A stretch of DNA of 64,000 bases from Synoicihabitans lomoniglobus (GTDB lineage: Bacteria > Verrucomicrobiota > Verrucomicrobiia > Opitutales > Opitutaceae), in the NCBI RefSeq assembly GCF_029023725.1, contig NZ_CP119075.1, forward strand, positions 3,529,501 through 3,593,500, given 5' to 3'. Position 1 is the stretch's first letter; every line of letters starts with the position of its first letter. A program made the translations under genes and the position numbers. Below the pieces are notes generated by a model. It saw nothing but the letters and a program-made list of their open reading frames with translations, had not been told where the DNA came from and did not search any database. Positions 35,306 through 43,682 of the stretch are shown here, one piece after another.

Positions 35306-36211
35306 TCAAACGGCTGCTAGCCCGGCGGCATCATAACGTTGCCGCAGCGTCGTGACTATCCGGTCAAATCGTGCCCATGAATCGGCCGACACCACCGTTT
35401 TCGTCTCTCCCCATTTTAAGCCGCGCCCCTGCATGCCGGCCGCCACGTTCAAAGGAAAGGTCAGCTCATCCAAGTCCTGACCAATTTCGACCAACGCGCG
35501 CACCGCATCCACCGTATCGCTCGCCCTTCCCTCCTGGCACGATGTGAAAATCTCGACCATCAGTTCAGGCACAAAATTGACCATCCCACCGATGCAGCCC
35601 GCCGCCCCGACCGCCGCAACTTCGGGCAAACGCGTATCCGCGCCGGAAAACACCACGAAGTCATGCCGTCGCCCGAGATCGACCAGCGTCGGCAGGTAGT
35701 CGAATTCCCGGCCACTGTGTTTGATCCCCGCCATCGGGGCCCGTTGGGCAAAGGCTTCAATGGTCTCCACCGCAATGCGATTACCGGTTAGCTCGGGGAA
35801 ATTGTAGAGCAGCGTCGGCAACTGCACTTCGTCCGCCACGGCCAGAAAATAAGCCAGTTGGTCCGCGGCCGACAGCGGGTAAAAATGCGGCGGCATTAGC
35901 GTCACTCCGGGCAACCCCAACTCACGCGCAAATTGCCCCAACTCAATCGCATGACGATGATTGAGATCACTGATGTTGGCGAGAACCGGCAACGGCGCGG
36001 CCAACTCCGCGATCGCGGCCAACAACGTCTTGCGTTGCGCCACACTGAATCGCGGGAACTCCCCGGTGCTGCCCAGCGCGAGCACACCAACCACGCCGGT
36101 GGTGCGCAACCAGTTCAGGTGCGCCGCCAAAGCCATCCGGTCCAATCGCCCCTGCGAGTCCGTCGGTATCCACAATGCCGCCAACACCCCCGCCCGAGGC
36201 AGAGCGGTCAT
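35306..36211 (-). CDS. Dihydrodipicolinate synthase/N-acetylneuraminate lyase family protein (second copy)
   Basis: This 301-aa TIM-barrel aldolase has GSTGE at 47-51, catalytic Y136 in YNFPELTG and Schiff-base K164 in GIKHSGREF. It shares long near-identical blocks with the protein at 26533-27501, for example VVFSGADTRLPEV and TFPLNVAAG, so the two are recent or strongly conserved paralogues. It overlaps the FAD-oxidoreductase stop by 4 nt (ATGA). It is the last gene of module A and would split the keto-acid sugar released by this module into pyruvate and an aldehyde. The true substrate is unknown. Confidence 0.85.
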   Translation of the reverse strand: MTALPRAGVLAALWIPTDSQGRLDRMALAAHLNWLRTTGVVGVLALGSTGEFPRFSVAQRKTLLAAIAELAAPLPVLANISDLNHRHAIELGQFARELGLPGVTLMPPHFYPLSAADQLAYFLAVADEVQLPTLLYNFPELTGNRIAVETIEAFAQRAPMAGIKHSGREFDYLPTLVDLGRRHDFVVFSGADTRLPEVAAVGAAGCIGGMVNFVPELMVEIFTSCQEGRASDTVDAVRALVEIGQDLDELTFPLNVAAGMQGRGLKWGETKTVVSADSWARFDRIVTTLRQRYDAAGLAAV

Positions 36212-38103
36212 GATCCGACCTCCGTGGCACCGGCGGCACTCCGCTCAAGCATCAACACATAGATGCGCTGGCAAAACTCCGCCCGCGTCACCGGCGAACC
36301 TTCCCCTCCGCCACCAGCCGCATCCCAGTCTCTCCACACGTCCGCCAATTGCTCCGAGGTCAGGGTCTCCGCCTCTTTCCAATCCGTGGCCGGCGCCGTG
36401 TCGTGACCCCATCGCTCCAACCAGCGCAGCGCGGTGGCACCGTCGAGTGGTTCATCCGCCCTCGCCTGGTAGTCCTCGAAGAATCCGCGGCAACCACAGA
36501 ACTGCAGACCCGCAAAACAGGGATGTTCGCGGTCCAGGTCCTTGAAAAAGGTGAGCACCTGCCCCTGTTCCAGCAACTGGTGTTGCAGGCGATCCATCGC
36601 TACCTCACGGACCTCACCATCGACCGCCAATGCCAGGTGTGCGGCGGTGCCGGCGGCCTGTCCCAGCGCCATCCAGGTGGGCTCCAACCGAATGGTGGAA
36701 AACGCCACGTGCGTCGTCGAGGCCGCCACCGGCACCAACAGCCCGTCGACTTTCTGCGGCACGATGATGCCGTAGGGGATTTGGTAGGGATGCGTGAGCT
36801 TGTCCAACATCAGCACATAGCCTTCCAGCGCCACGTTCTGCCCCGGCTCGCGTTTGCGCACGGGGAACGAGTCGATGGGAAATTCCCCGGCGGCGATGCT
36901 GTCGGCGTGCACTCGCGTGCGACCCAGGACCGACTCCACGAAGACGTCGTTTTCACTCAGCGTATACTCACCACGGATACGCCGGGCCTCCCGCACGTAG
37001 AGTTGCCGCGGAAAGCCCGCGCTGCTCGTGAACTCATCGCGCGCGAGGTTGAACCGGCGCGCCAGCCGCCGTTGATCCTCCGGGACCTCCTCGTCGTTCT
37101 GCAGGAAATACAGCAACCCGAGCGTCAGGTTGCGCACCCGCGTCATGATCCGCTCCCGCTCCGGCCAATCCGCTTCCGGGTAGTTGTAATTCACCTCACA
37201 AAAAGGAAATCCCAGCGGGCGCGGATTGATGTTCACGTCATATTTTTCATTGGGCAACTCCGCCAGCGACAACGCCCGCACCACCGTGTTGAAGGTGGGT
37301 GCAAAGTAGCCCATGCCCTCGCGCATCTCCCGCGGCGGGCCCATGCGGCCCTGCCGCCAATCATCCAAGTAACCCACATAGTCCTCCCGATCATAATCCG
37401 GCGGGGCCGTGACGGTAAGACTGTTGGCGGGATTGGTCGTCACGCAAAGCCGGTAGGTGTAGGCCTGCAGGCGGCGGTCACCCTCCCCGGTCGTGCCGGG
37501 CATGAACGCGCCTGTTTCGTAGTCGATGTAGACGACGCCCGCATGCAGTTCATTGAATTCGCGACGCGCCTCCCGTCCCAGCCGGTAGGGCACCCCGGCC
37601 TTTGCCGCCAGATCCCCTTCGTAGGTCGCATCGACGAAGACCTCGCCCGCGAGCCGACGTCGGACCCCACTCGTGCGATCCTGCACAACCGCCGCGCGCA
37701 CCTTGGCGTCGACCACGGACACCGTATCCAGTTCGTGATGACGAAGAATCCGCAGGTTGGATTCCGCCGCCAGCATGGCATCCAGAACTTTTTCCGCCAC
37801 GGAGGGTTCATAGTAGTAGCCGTTCTGGCACAGCGCCACGTTGGGATGGTCCGGACCGTAGGTCTGCACATAATGCGCCAGGACGTTGTCCACGAATTCG
37901 CGGAACACGCCGTTGATCGCCTCCCGCGTCTCGATGTCGGACTTGCCCAGTCCGTTCGTCATCATGGCGCCCACCATGGGATGATATTCGGTCAGGATCA
38001 CCGTGCGACCCAGTCGCGCCGCGGTGATCGCCGCCGCAATTCCTCCCGGCGTGCCGCCGATCACGACGACTTCGGCCGTCAAATTTGTTTCGCTATCGCT
38101 CAT
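36208..38103 (-). CDS. FAD-dependent oxidoreductase (FAD_oxidored, PF12831-like)
   Basis: This 631-aa protein has an N-terminal dinucleotide-binding fold, EVVVIGGTPGGIAAAITAARLGRTVILTE (residues 11-39), with the G-G-T-P-G-G form usual in this family. VFVDATYEGDLAAKAGVPYRLGREAR is the classic FAD_oxidored block, followed by REARRIRGEYTLSENDV and VPVAASTTHVAFSTIRLEPTWMALGQAAGTAAHLAL near the C-terminus. No signal peptide is seen, so it is likely cytoplasmic. The family oxidises diverse substrates; in glycan clusters the substrate is usually unknown. It is coupled by 4-nt overlaps to the SSS symporter upstream and the lyase downstream, so it may act on the imported sugar before lyase cleavage. 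Confidence 0.82.
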   Translation of the reverse strand: MSDSETNLTAEVVVIGGTPGGIAAAITAARLGRTVILTEYHPMVGAMMTNGLGKSDIETREAINGVFREFVDNVLAHYVQTYGPDHPNVALCQNGYYYEPSVAEKVLDAMLAAESNLRILRHHELDTVSVVDAKVRAAVVQDRTSGVRRRLAGEVFVDATYEGDLAAKAGVPYRLGREARREFNELHAGVVYIDYETGAFMPGTTGEGDRRLQAYTYRLCVTTNPANSLTVTAPPDYDREDYVGYLDDWRQGRMGPPREMREGMGYFAPTFNTVVRALSLAELPNEKYDVNINPRPLGFPFCEVNYNYPEADWPERERIMTRVRNLTLGLLYFLQNDEEVPEDQRRLARRFNLARDEFTSSAGFPRQLYVREARRIRGEYTLSENDVFVESVLGRTRVHADSIAAGEFPIDSFPVRKREPGQNVALEGYVLMLDKLTHPYQIPYGIIVPQKVDGLLVPVAASTTHVAFSTIRLEPTWMALGQAAGTAAHLALAVDGEVREVAMDRLQHQLLEQGQVLTFFKDLDREHPCFAGLQFCGCRGFFEDYQARADEPLDGATALRWLERWGHDTAPATDWKEAETLTSEQLADVWRDWDAAGGGGEGSPVTRAEFCQRIYVLMLERSAAGATEVGS

Positions 38104-39647
38104 AAATCATCTCCATTCCCGTCGCGTTTTCTCGTTCCCATGGTCCATACGGTCAGTCCGGTCAGATCCCGCGTAGGGGCGTTCCGAATCCGGCTGACGG
38201 CGTAGGCCAGCACGATGAAGAGTCCGTTGACCAGCGCCCCGCTCCAGTAACTGTGCACCGGCAGGGTCAGGTTGGCGGGCAGCACTCCGGCCAGCCCGAG
38301 TCCGAGGTAAATATTGAAGCCGATCGCCAACGCCATAGCGATGAGGGCCGACGTGCCGTCCACGCGTCGACTGAAGAAGCCGAGCAGAAACAGTCCCATC
38401 AGACAGCCCCCAAACACACTGGTGACGATCAGGCTCACATCATTCATGCTCTCCTTCTCGATGTGGCTGAACCCAATCGCCCCGAGCACGGTCAACAAGG
38501 TGACCGTGCCTGCGATCCACCGCGCCATGCGCAGATAGTAACGGTCGCTGCGCCCCTTGGCCAAAAAGGGTTTCATCAGGTCAACCGTCACCACGGTGGA
38601 GATCGAATTGATGCCCGAATCCAGACTGCTCATCGTCGCGGCCAGCACCGCCGCCACCACCAACCCGGCCAGCCCCGCCGGAATGCGCGTCAGCACAAAA
38701 TACGGCAGCACTTCGTCCGCGGCCAAGGTCGCCACGGCCGGATCGGGAAACTCCAGGTAATAGACAAACAACGTGGTGCCCACGAAGAAGAACAGCGTCC
38801 ACAACGGCAGGGCGATGAGTGAGAACAGGGCCGTCGCCTTCCGCGCCGAACTCAACGAGCGCGCCGCCACGTAACGTTGCACCATGTTCTGATCGCCGCT
38901 GTAGATACCCACCCACGTGACCACCCCCAGGAGCGCCACGGTCCAAAACGTGCGCTCATTCAAATTCCATTCAAAACTGCCCAGACTGAATTTGCCGTGG
39001 CCGGCTCCGATTTCAATCACTTGCCCCAAACCGCCCGGCAGATCGATCTCCGCGCAGATCAAACACACGACGCCACCGATCATCAAGATGACGGCCTGCA
39101 CCACATCGGTCCAAATGACCGCTTCGATCCCACCGGCAATGGTGTAGAGCGCGATGAACACCCCCGCCGCCAGCACGACCAATTCGAACGGCCACCCGGT
39201 CAAGAGCTGCAACGGGATGGAAACCAGAAACAGAATCTGCGCCATGCGGATGAGTTGCAGAATCACAAAGCTCACCGTGCCGTAGATCCGCGGTCCGGTG
39301 CCGTATCGATTACCCAAATACTCGAAAGCCGAGGTCAGTTTACCCCGCCGGAAAAACGGGATGAACACCACAATGGCCAGCACCGCGACAAACGGCAGCA
39401 CCAGATTCACGCTCAGCTGCCGCCAATCCAGTGTGAACGCCGCCGCCGGCAGCGCCAGGAACGTCGCGGAGCTGATGACGGTGCCGAGCATCGACAGTCC
39501 GATCATCCAGCCCGGGAACGACCGGTTGCCGACAAAGTATTCCTCGGTGGTTTCGGTGCGCCGCGCGAAATAGAAGCCGATCGCGACCATGGCCGCGACA
39601 TAGACTCCGATTACGGCGCCATCGAGAAATCGAATATGCAGATCCAT
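38100..39647 (-). CDS. Sodium:solute symporter (SSS family, second copy)
   Basis: This 515-aa protein has about 13 transmembrane helices. The first reads VIGVYVAAMVAIGFYFA; the sodium-site segment is GLSMLGTVISSATFLALPA. It shares W-T-D-x-x-Q and the [16 protein letters not shown] block with the symporter at 25003-26508, showing that they are paralogues. It would import the monosaccharide or uronate released outside, driven by Na+. It lies 33 nt downstream of a sialidase-fold gene and overlaps the FAD-oxidoreductase by 4 nt. Confidence 0.88.
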   Translation of the reverse strand: MDLHIRFLDGAVIGVYVAAMVAIGFYFARRTETTEEYFVGNRSFPGWMIGLSMLGTVISSATFLALPAAAFTLDWRQLSVNLVLPFVAVLAIVVFIPFFRRGKLTSAFEYLGNRYGTGPRIYGTVSFVILQLIRMAQILFLVSIPLQLLTGWPFELVVLAAGVFIALYTIAGGIEAVIWTDVVQAVILMIGGVVCLICAEIDLPGGLGQVIEIGAGHGKFSLGSFEWNLNERTFWTVALLGVVTWVGIYSGDQNMVQRYVAARSLSSARKATALFSLIALPLWTLFFFVGTTLFVYYLEFPDPAVATLAADEVLPYFVLTRIPAGLAGLVVAAVLAATMSSLDSGINSISTVVTVDLMKPFLAKGRSDRYYLRMARWIAGTVTLLTVLGAIGFSHIEKESMNDVSLIVTSVFGGCLMGLFLLGFFSRRVDGTSALIAMALAIGFNIYLGLGLAGVLPANLTLPVHSYWSGALVNGLFIVLAYAVSRIRNAPTRDLTGLTVWTMGTRKRDGNGDDL

Positions 39648-39680
39648 GAAGCAGGAATTCGGGGCAAACGTGGAGGGCGG

Positions 39681-40943
39681 TCAGCGACGCAGGCGTTCGA
39701 TCTCGTCGAGCGGAATCTTGATGACTTCGATCGCCGTCTTGTGGCGGGAATACGCCACGAAGACCGCCCCGTCGTGCTCCATGGCGTGGGGATACTGCAC
39801 GCTGCCCGAGGTGTGTTCCGCATCAAACACGCCGCCCTCGGGCGACACCGGAATGGGCAGCTGCGCCATCGCCGTGAAAGTCACCCCGTCATCGGAGACC
39901 GAAAGACACAATGGATTGCGGCCCGCCGGGTTCGCGTTGGAGATCAGCACGTAGTATCCTCGCGAAGTGCGCAGGCAGAAGAACTTCGAGGTGGCATCGG
40001 GGAAATTGGTCTTGGCGGGTGCGCTCCAGGAGCGACCGTTGTCCTCCGAAAACGCCCGATAGAAGCGCCCGGAGCGGGAGTTGTCGCGAAACACGCCGGC
40101 GAGGCGCCCATCGGGCAGCGTCCACCAGTTGGGCTCTTCCGGACGGAAGCCGTCGGCGGGTGCTTCCGTGACAATTGGTGACTTTTCCCAGACATCGATT
40201 GCCTCGACTCCGCCGGTCAGCATGAAGACATCGCGACGGTAGTCCGGCCCCCGGCAAATGATGCCCCAGCGTCCATCGGGCAACTTCGCCGGCGGGAAAT
40301 TATTGATGGCCTGATCAGCGATCGCGCCCAACGGCTCCCAGCGCTCTCCGGCCGGATTCCATTCAAAGGCATGCAGCGCCAGACTGGGGCCGAAGAAACG
40401 CACCCGCCCTTCCTGGTAAGCTTCGTCGAGACTGCCCAACGCGATCAATTTGCCGTCCCGCACCCACAACCCGCGAGCGATGTAACGCAAGCCATCACGC
40501 GTCGGCGGGCCCGCCACGATGCCGGCATCGCTCCAGTGCAATCCGTCGGGGCTGGTCGCGTAGCGCAGATGTTGCGTGGGGTGGTCCTCCACGATGCGGC
40601 CGTGACTCCACAGCGCCCAGTATTGGCCATCATGATACGCGAGGTAGGAATGCAGGCGATAAACCCACTCTCGCGGATCGTGCAGGTCGGCCAGATCAAA
40701 GACCACGGCTTTGCTGACAAAGGGTTGCTTGGTGAGGGAACCGGCGGTCACCAGCGCATGCTCACCCTGCAGCACCGGCAGCGCGGCGTAATCGATCAAG
40801 GTCGGGTCCTCGCCCGTGGTCGAAAGGTTCAGCATCGGGGTCTCGGCGGCCGAGACCGCGGCCGTCCACACGGCGAGCGCAGCGAAAAGCTTCCACCGGC
40901 GAACGCGGTGTGAACAAGGGGAACAAATGGAGCGAGGGGTCAT
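39681..40943 (-). CDS. Sialidase-fold exported protein
   Basis: This 420-aa protein has a signal peptide (RRWKLFAALAVWTAAVSAAE). Asp-box-like turns include SPDGLHWSD, SEDNGRSW and SVSDDGVTF. The blocks NNFPPAKLPDGRWG, FYRAFSEDNGRSWSAP, TNFPDATSKFF and YPHAMEHDGAVFVAYS recur almost unchanged in the protein at 42429-43655, so these two are paralogues separated by a sulfatase gene. The family is a five- or six-bladed propeller. Some members are exo-glycosidases, but no true sialidase signature can be confirmed here. It lies 19 nt after the sulfatase. Confidence 0.75.
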   Translation of the reverse strand: MTPRSICSPCSHRVRRWKLFAALAVWTAAVSAAETPMLNLSTTGEDPTLIDYAALPVLQGEHALVTAGSLTKQPFVSKAVVFDLADLHDPREWVYRLHSYLAYHDGQYWALWSHGRIVEDHPTQHLRYATSPDGLHWSDAGIVAGPPTRDGLRYIARGLWVRDGKLIALGSLDEAYQEGRVRFFGPSLALHAFEWNPAGERWEPLGAIADQAINNFPPAKLPDGRWGIICRGPDYRRDVFMLTGGVEAIDVWEKSPIVTEAPADGFRPEEPNWWTLPDGRLAGVFRDNSRSGRFYRAFSEDNGRSWSAPAKTNFPDATSKFFCLRTSRGYYVLISNANPAGRNPLCLSVSDDGVTFTAMAQLPIPVSPEGGVFDAEHTSGSVQYPHAMEHDGAVFVAYSRHKTAIEVIKIPLDEIERLRR

Positions 40944-40962
40944 GATGAGGAGAAGAATGGGG

Positions 40963-42429
40963 TTAGCGTGAAAAGGGTGACGTGGGCCGGGCGGCGGTCC
41001 AACCGGCGTGCAATTGCCGCGCGAGCGCGGTGGTTAAATCGGGTTCGAGGTCTGCCAGGTTGCGGCGTTCCCACGGATCCGCCGGCACGTCGTAGAGTTC
41101 CCGGTCGATGACGGTGCCGTCGTTCGATCGCGTCCACTCGACGTAGCGATATCGCTCGGTGCGAATGGCTTGCCCGACCGCGCCCGCCCGCACGTAGCGG
41201 CCAAACACCGCCGACTTCCAAGCGCGATCCGGGTGATCCAGCAGCGGCGCAAAACTAGTGCCTTCCAACGCGGTTTCCCGCGGCAGTCCCGCCAGCTCGG
41301 CCAGCGTAGGATACAGGTCCACGAGCTCCACCAGCGCCCGGGTGCGGGTGCCCGGACGGGTCAGTCCCGGGGCCACGATCATCAGGGGCACGCGGGCATC
41401 GAGTTCGGTATTGGTCTTTTTCCCCCACTGGCCGTTTTCACCGAGGTGATAACCATGATCCGCCCAAAGCACGATGATCGTATGGTCGGCCAATCCCAGC
41501 TCTGTAACCGCGTCCACAATACGGCCGATTTGGGCGTCCACGTAACTCGCCGCCGCGTAATAACCGTGTCGCAACTGGCGGGTCTTTTCGGCGTCGATGT
41601 CCGACCGGGTGCGAATGTCGGTGTAGCCGCGCATCTCTCCGGAATCCGGACGCCATTCGTAACGCCACGGACGCGCCACCAAGGCGGCGGCGGCCCACGG
41701 TTGCGCCACTTCCGGCGAAAGCCCGAATTTTTCCCGCTCGTGGAGGTTCCAATACCGGGTGGGCGCGCTCCACGGCAGATGCGGCCGCTTCGTGCCCACG
41801 GCCAGAAAGAAGGGTTGGTCGCGCAATCGGGTCAGTGCTTCGATGGCGGCATCGGCCGCCTGCCCGTCCACGTAGGCTTTGTCGGGCGCTTCGACGGATT
41901 CCGTGGCTTCGCCCTTGCGCATCGGCTGGATGAAACCGCCGATGCGATTGCCCGGCAGCAGGTATTCGTCGCGCTTGACGATGTCGGCCAGACGTTCCGG
42001 CACGGACCACGACACCGGATCGAGAATCGGCGGGTAGACGTGGTTCACTTTGCCAATGGATTCGGTGTGGTAGCCGTGCTGTTTGAAGAGTTGCGGCAAC
42101 GTCACCACATCGGGCAACTCCTCGCGATAGTGCGCACCGCCCTCGCCGCCACTGATGCGCGGAAATGCTGCCGGACGACGACCGGTGATGACCGAGGCGC
42201 GCGACGGCGCACACAATGCTTGCTGGCAATAGGCGCGCTCAAACAACAACCCGCGGGCCGCCAACCGATCGAGGTTGGGCGTAACCGCCCGCGCATCGCC
42301 GTAAGCTCCGATGGCCGGTCGCAAATCGTCGACAACGAGAAACAGCACGTTGGGTCGGGCCGCCCGGGTCAGACCCGCGAACAGGACCAGTCCGATGATG
42401 CCGGCGCAGTATCCGAGTCGCACACGCAT
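40963..42429 (-). CDS. Sulfatase (iduronate-2-sulfatase-like, S1 family)
   Basis: This 488-aa protein starts at the ATG at 42429, whose A is shared with the TGA of the gene before it (TGATG); a GTG at 42432 is also possible. It has a signal peptide (MRVRLGYCAGIIGLVLFAGL). Metal-binding VVDDLRP is followed by CAPSRASVITGR with Cys73, the canonical C-x-P-x-R formylglycine motif. S-I-G-K-V-N-H, GTKRPHLPWSAP and W-A-D-H-G-Y-H-L-G-E-N-G-Q-W-G-K-K-T match iduronate-2-sulfatase-type enzymes, which remove 2-O-sulfate from uronic acids or related sugars. It is between two paralogous sialidase-fold genes. Confidence 0.9.
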   Translation of the reverse strand: MRVRLGYCAGIIGLVLFAGLTRAARPNVLFLVVDDLRPAIGAYGDARAVTPNLDRLAARGLLFERAYCQQALCAPSRASVITGRRPAAFPRISGGEGGAHYREELPDVVTLPQLFKQHGYHTESIGKVNHVYPPILDPVSWSVPERLADIVKRDEYLLPGNRIGGFIQPMRKGEATESVEAPDKAYVDGQAADAAIEALTRLRDQPFFLAVGTKRPHLPWSAPTRYWNLHEREKFGLSPEVAQPWAAAALVARPWRYEWRPDSGEMRGYTDIRTRSDIDAEKTRQLRHGYYAAASYVDAQIGRIVDAVTELGLADHTIIVLWADHGYHLGENGQWGKKTNTELDARVPLMIVAPGLTRPGTRTRALVELVDLYPTLAELAGLPRETALEGTSFAPLLDHPDRAWKSAVFGRYVRAGAVGQAIRTERYRYVEWTRSNDGTVIDRELYDVPADPWERRNLADLEPDLTTALARQLHAGWTAARPTSPFSR

Positions 42430-43655
42430 CACCGGGAACTCGCCTCCTTGGTTCGCTCGGACAACGTATGCACCTGATAAGGCGGTTGGGATGCGGGGAG
42501 ATCGGCCACCCGAATGCGCAGCACTTCCACGGTTTGCTTGGCACCGGCAAAAGCGACGAACAGGAAACCGTCGTGCTCCATCACGTGGGGATAGTCGATG
42601 TGTCGACCGCCCACGAGGTAGAGCAACCGGTCGAACACCAGGCCATCCTCACTGATCGCCAGTGTCATCGGGTCACGGCGATCGGGGTGCGAGTTATTGA
42701 CCAGGATGAAGCGGCCGTCCGGCAACTGCACCCCGTTGAACTTCGATTTGGCGTCGGGAAAATTGGTGCGAACCGGCCGCGTCCAGGTGCGCCCTTCGTC
42801 GGTCGAGAAGGCCCGAAACAGATAACCGGAGTCGAGGTTGTCCCGGAACAGCGCCACCAGATTGCCGTCGGCCAACTGCCACCAGTAGGGTTCCTCGGCG
42901 GCCAGCGCGGAATCGTCGTAACCTATCACTGGATACGTTCGCCAATCGGTGATCGATTTGACCCCGCCGCGCATGAACGAAACCGCCTTCAGTTGATCGC
43001 GTCGGGTCATCAACCAATCGCCCCCGGGCAATTGTTTCGGCGAGAAGTTGTTCATGGAGTCGTCCAACACCAGGCCGCGATGTTGCCAGCGGTCACCGTG
43101 GCCGGAGACCAGTTCAAACGCGTGCAGCGACAGGCCGGGGCCGGCGTAGCCCGGGGCTTCATAGCGGCTGGCCAGCGCGAGCAGTTTGCCTTCCCGGACC
43201 CAGAATCCGCGGGCGATCCAGCCGTAGCCGGAATCGGGCGCGCCGGTGATGTCGCCGATCTCGCCCCAGTCGAGGCCGTCCCGACTGGTGGCGAAAAACA
43301 CGTGCTGATCCGCGCGGTCATGCCCGGGCACGCCCCCTTGGAAATGCGCGCGCGGCACACCGGGACCATCACTCCACATGGCCCAGTAGCGGCCGTCGAA
43401 AAACACCAGATAGTTGTGTTGATTGACCCGACGGCCCTGTTGATCGCGCACGTCGCTGATCACGGCGTGGGCGGCCGGCAGCAGCGGCAACTCATCGAAT
43501 TTGATTTGATGCGTGTCCGCCGGCACCCAGTCGCCCGCCAACATCAGCGGGGAGTCGGGGTGATCAACCGGATCCGGGCGCACGGCGGGAACCGTCAACG
43601 CGGTGGCGAGCACCAGTCCGAGGCATAGGGTCGGACGGATAGTGGAGGCAGTCAT
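42429..43655 (-). CDS. Sialidase-fold exported protein (paralogue)
   Basis: This 408-aa protein has an N-terminal signal (TLCLGLVLATALTVPA). Asp-box-like turns: TSRDGLDWGE, STDEGRTW, SEDGLVF. It aligns end to end with the protein at 39681-40943: NNFSPKQLPGGDW, GYLFRAFSTDEGRTW, TNFPDAKSKFNGV, YPHVMEHDGFLFVAF. It is the first enzyme gene after the TonB receptor, 27 nt downstream, and its stop overlaps the sulfatase start. It probably binds or hydrolyses the same glycan as its paralogue; activity is not proven. Confidence 0.75.
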   Translation of the reverse strand: MTASTIRPTLCLGLVLATALTVPAVRPDPVDHPDSPLMLAGDWVPADTHQIKFDELPLLPAAHAVISDVRDQQGRRVNQHNYLVFFDGRYWAMWSDGPGVPRAHFQGGVPGHDRADQHVFFATSRDGLDWGEIGDITGAPDSGYGWIARGFWVREGKLLALASRYEAPGYAGPGLSLHAFELVSGHGDRWQHRGLVLDDSMNNFSPKQLPGGDWLMTRRDQLKAVSFMRGGVKSITDWRTYPVIGYDDSALAAEEPYWWQLADGNLVALFRDNLDSGYLFRAFSTDEGRTWTRPVRTNFPDAKSKFNGVQLPDGRFILVNNSHPDRRDPMTLAISEDGLVFDRLLYLVGGRHIDYPHVMEHDGFLFVAFAGAKQTVEVLRIRVADLPASQPPYQVHTLSERTKEASSR

Positions 43656-43682
43656 GGCGACGACAAATCGATTCGGTTGCGA

